Below are positions 63,837 to 64,000 of a stretch of DNA of 64,000 bases, piece after piece. Every line of letters starts with the position of its first letter. Positions within the stretch are counted from its first letter, which is position 1. Under the pieces are notes generated by a model. The model saw nothing but the letters and a program-made list of their open reading frames with translations, was not told the origin of the DNA and did not search any database. The stretch comes from Vandiemenella viatica (lineage: Eukaryota; Arthropoda; Insecta; Orthoptera; Morabidae): the NCBI GenBank assembly GCA_031002005.1, contig CM061914.1, positions 15,920,148-15,984,147 on the forward strand. The letters are read 5' to 3'. The position numbers were made by a program, and so were the translations under genes.

Positions 63837-64000
63837 GATATATGTAATTTGAGAGGATTACATGTCCTCGGGATACCCTTTGGGTCTTTAATGCAGTGGT
63901 TTCCCGTTGCCTTCTGCGTCCCCATGCCGTTGATCATTTCTGATTCATCCACCTTTAGGGGCCGTTTCCAACCCCAAGGGCAAGAGGGTGCCCTGAACCG
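63837..64000 (-). other. 5' leader of the RTE-type LINE, continuing past the window
   Basis: GCATTAAAGACCCAAAGGGT and GACATGTAATCC precede the endonuclease start on the minus strand. I know this layout from the 5' ends of widespread insect RTE copies. Confidence 0.6.

Overview
The window looks like a piece of a large, repeat-rich insect genome. The evidence is an errantivirus-type gypsy element with an envelope gene, Jockey and RTE non-LTR retrotransposons, Helitrons, mariner and hAT remnants, and many tRNA-derived SINEs. The order of insect is not settled; a polyneopteran would fit the repeat load, but that is a guess. I recognise no intact host protein-coding gene. Almost everything that can be named is mobile DNA, often nested.

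Layout. 1-5.6 kb: broken Jockey-superfamily LINE material on the minus strand, with one ORF2 and three stacked ORF1 units. 5.8-9.8 kb: a decayed gag-bearing LTR element. 12.1 kb: a LINE RT scrap. 13.04-13.56 kb: a near-perfect inverted repeat with 238-bp arms. 13.6-15.0 kb: a tandem array of eight roughly 188-bp monomers. 15,649-25,539: a complete, very young errantivirus-like element (736-bp LTRs with two differences, AGTT target duplication, open gag, pol and env). It sits in a Helitron-like sequence and carries an unusual 236-residue repeat tract inside Pol between protease and RT. 26.5-28.2 kb: a decayed plus-strand Jockey-type LINE. 32.1-41.8 kb: a cluster made of a non-autonomous Helitron, a young 6.8-kb LTR element encoding only Gag, an internally deleted mariner and a Helitron with a PIF1-type helicase remnant. 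42.4-44.3 kb: an RTE LINE interrupted by a 213-bp hAT-type element with a perfect 8-bp duplication. 45.4-46.0 kb: an LTR-like copy related to the 5.8-kb element. 49.7, 52.4 and 63.1 kb: LINE scraps. 54.8-55.2 kb: a SINE inserted at the edge of a TA-flanked MITE. 55.4-56.5 and 59.1-60.5 kb: two related broken copies of an unrecognised gene, each beside the same minisatellite and each with its own polyadenylation signal.

How parts work together. In the errantivirus-like element, Gag is followed by Pol in the -1 frame. Env follows Pol after one stop codon, and a splice donor-like site before gag and an acceptor-like site just before the env ATG fit a spliced env transcript. The Gag-only LTR element has near-identical LTRs and a tRNA-Lys-like primer site but no polymerase, so it presumably depends on enzymes supplied elsewhere. 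The rest of the window is mostly AT-rich sequence with SINE scraps. Two GC- and CpG-rich stretches (about 46.15-46.32 and 47.69-48.03 kb) are the only places where I would look for a host promoter or first exon.
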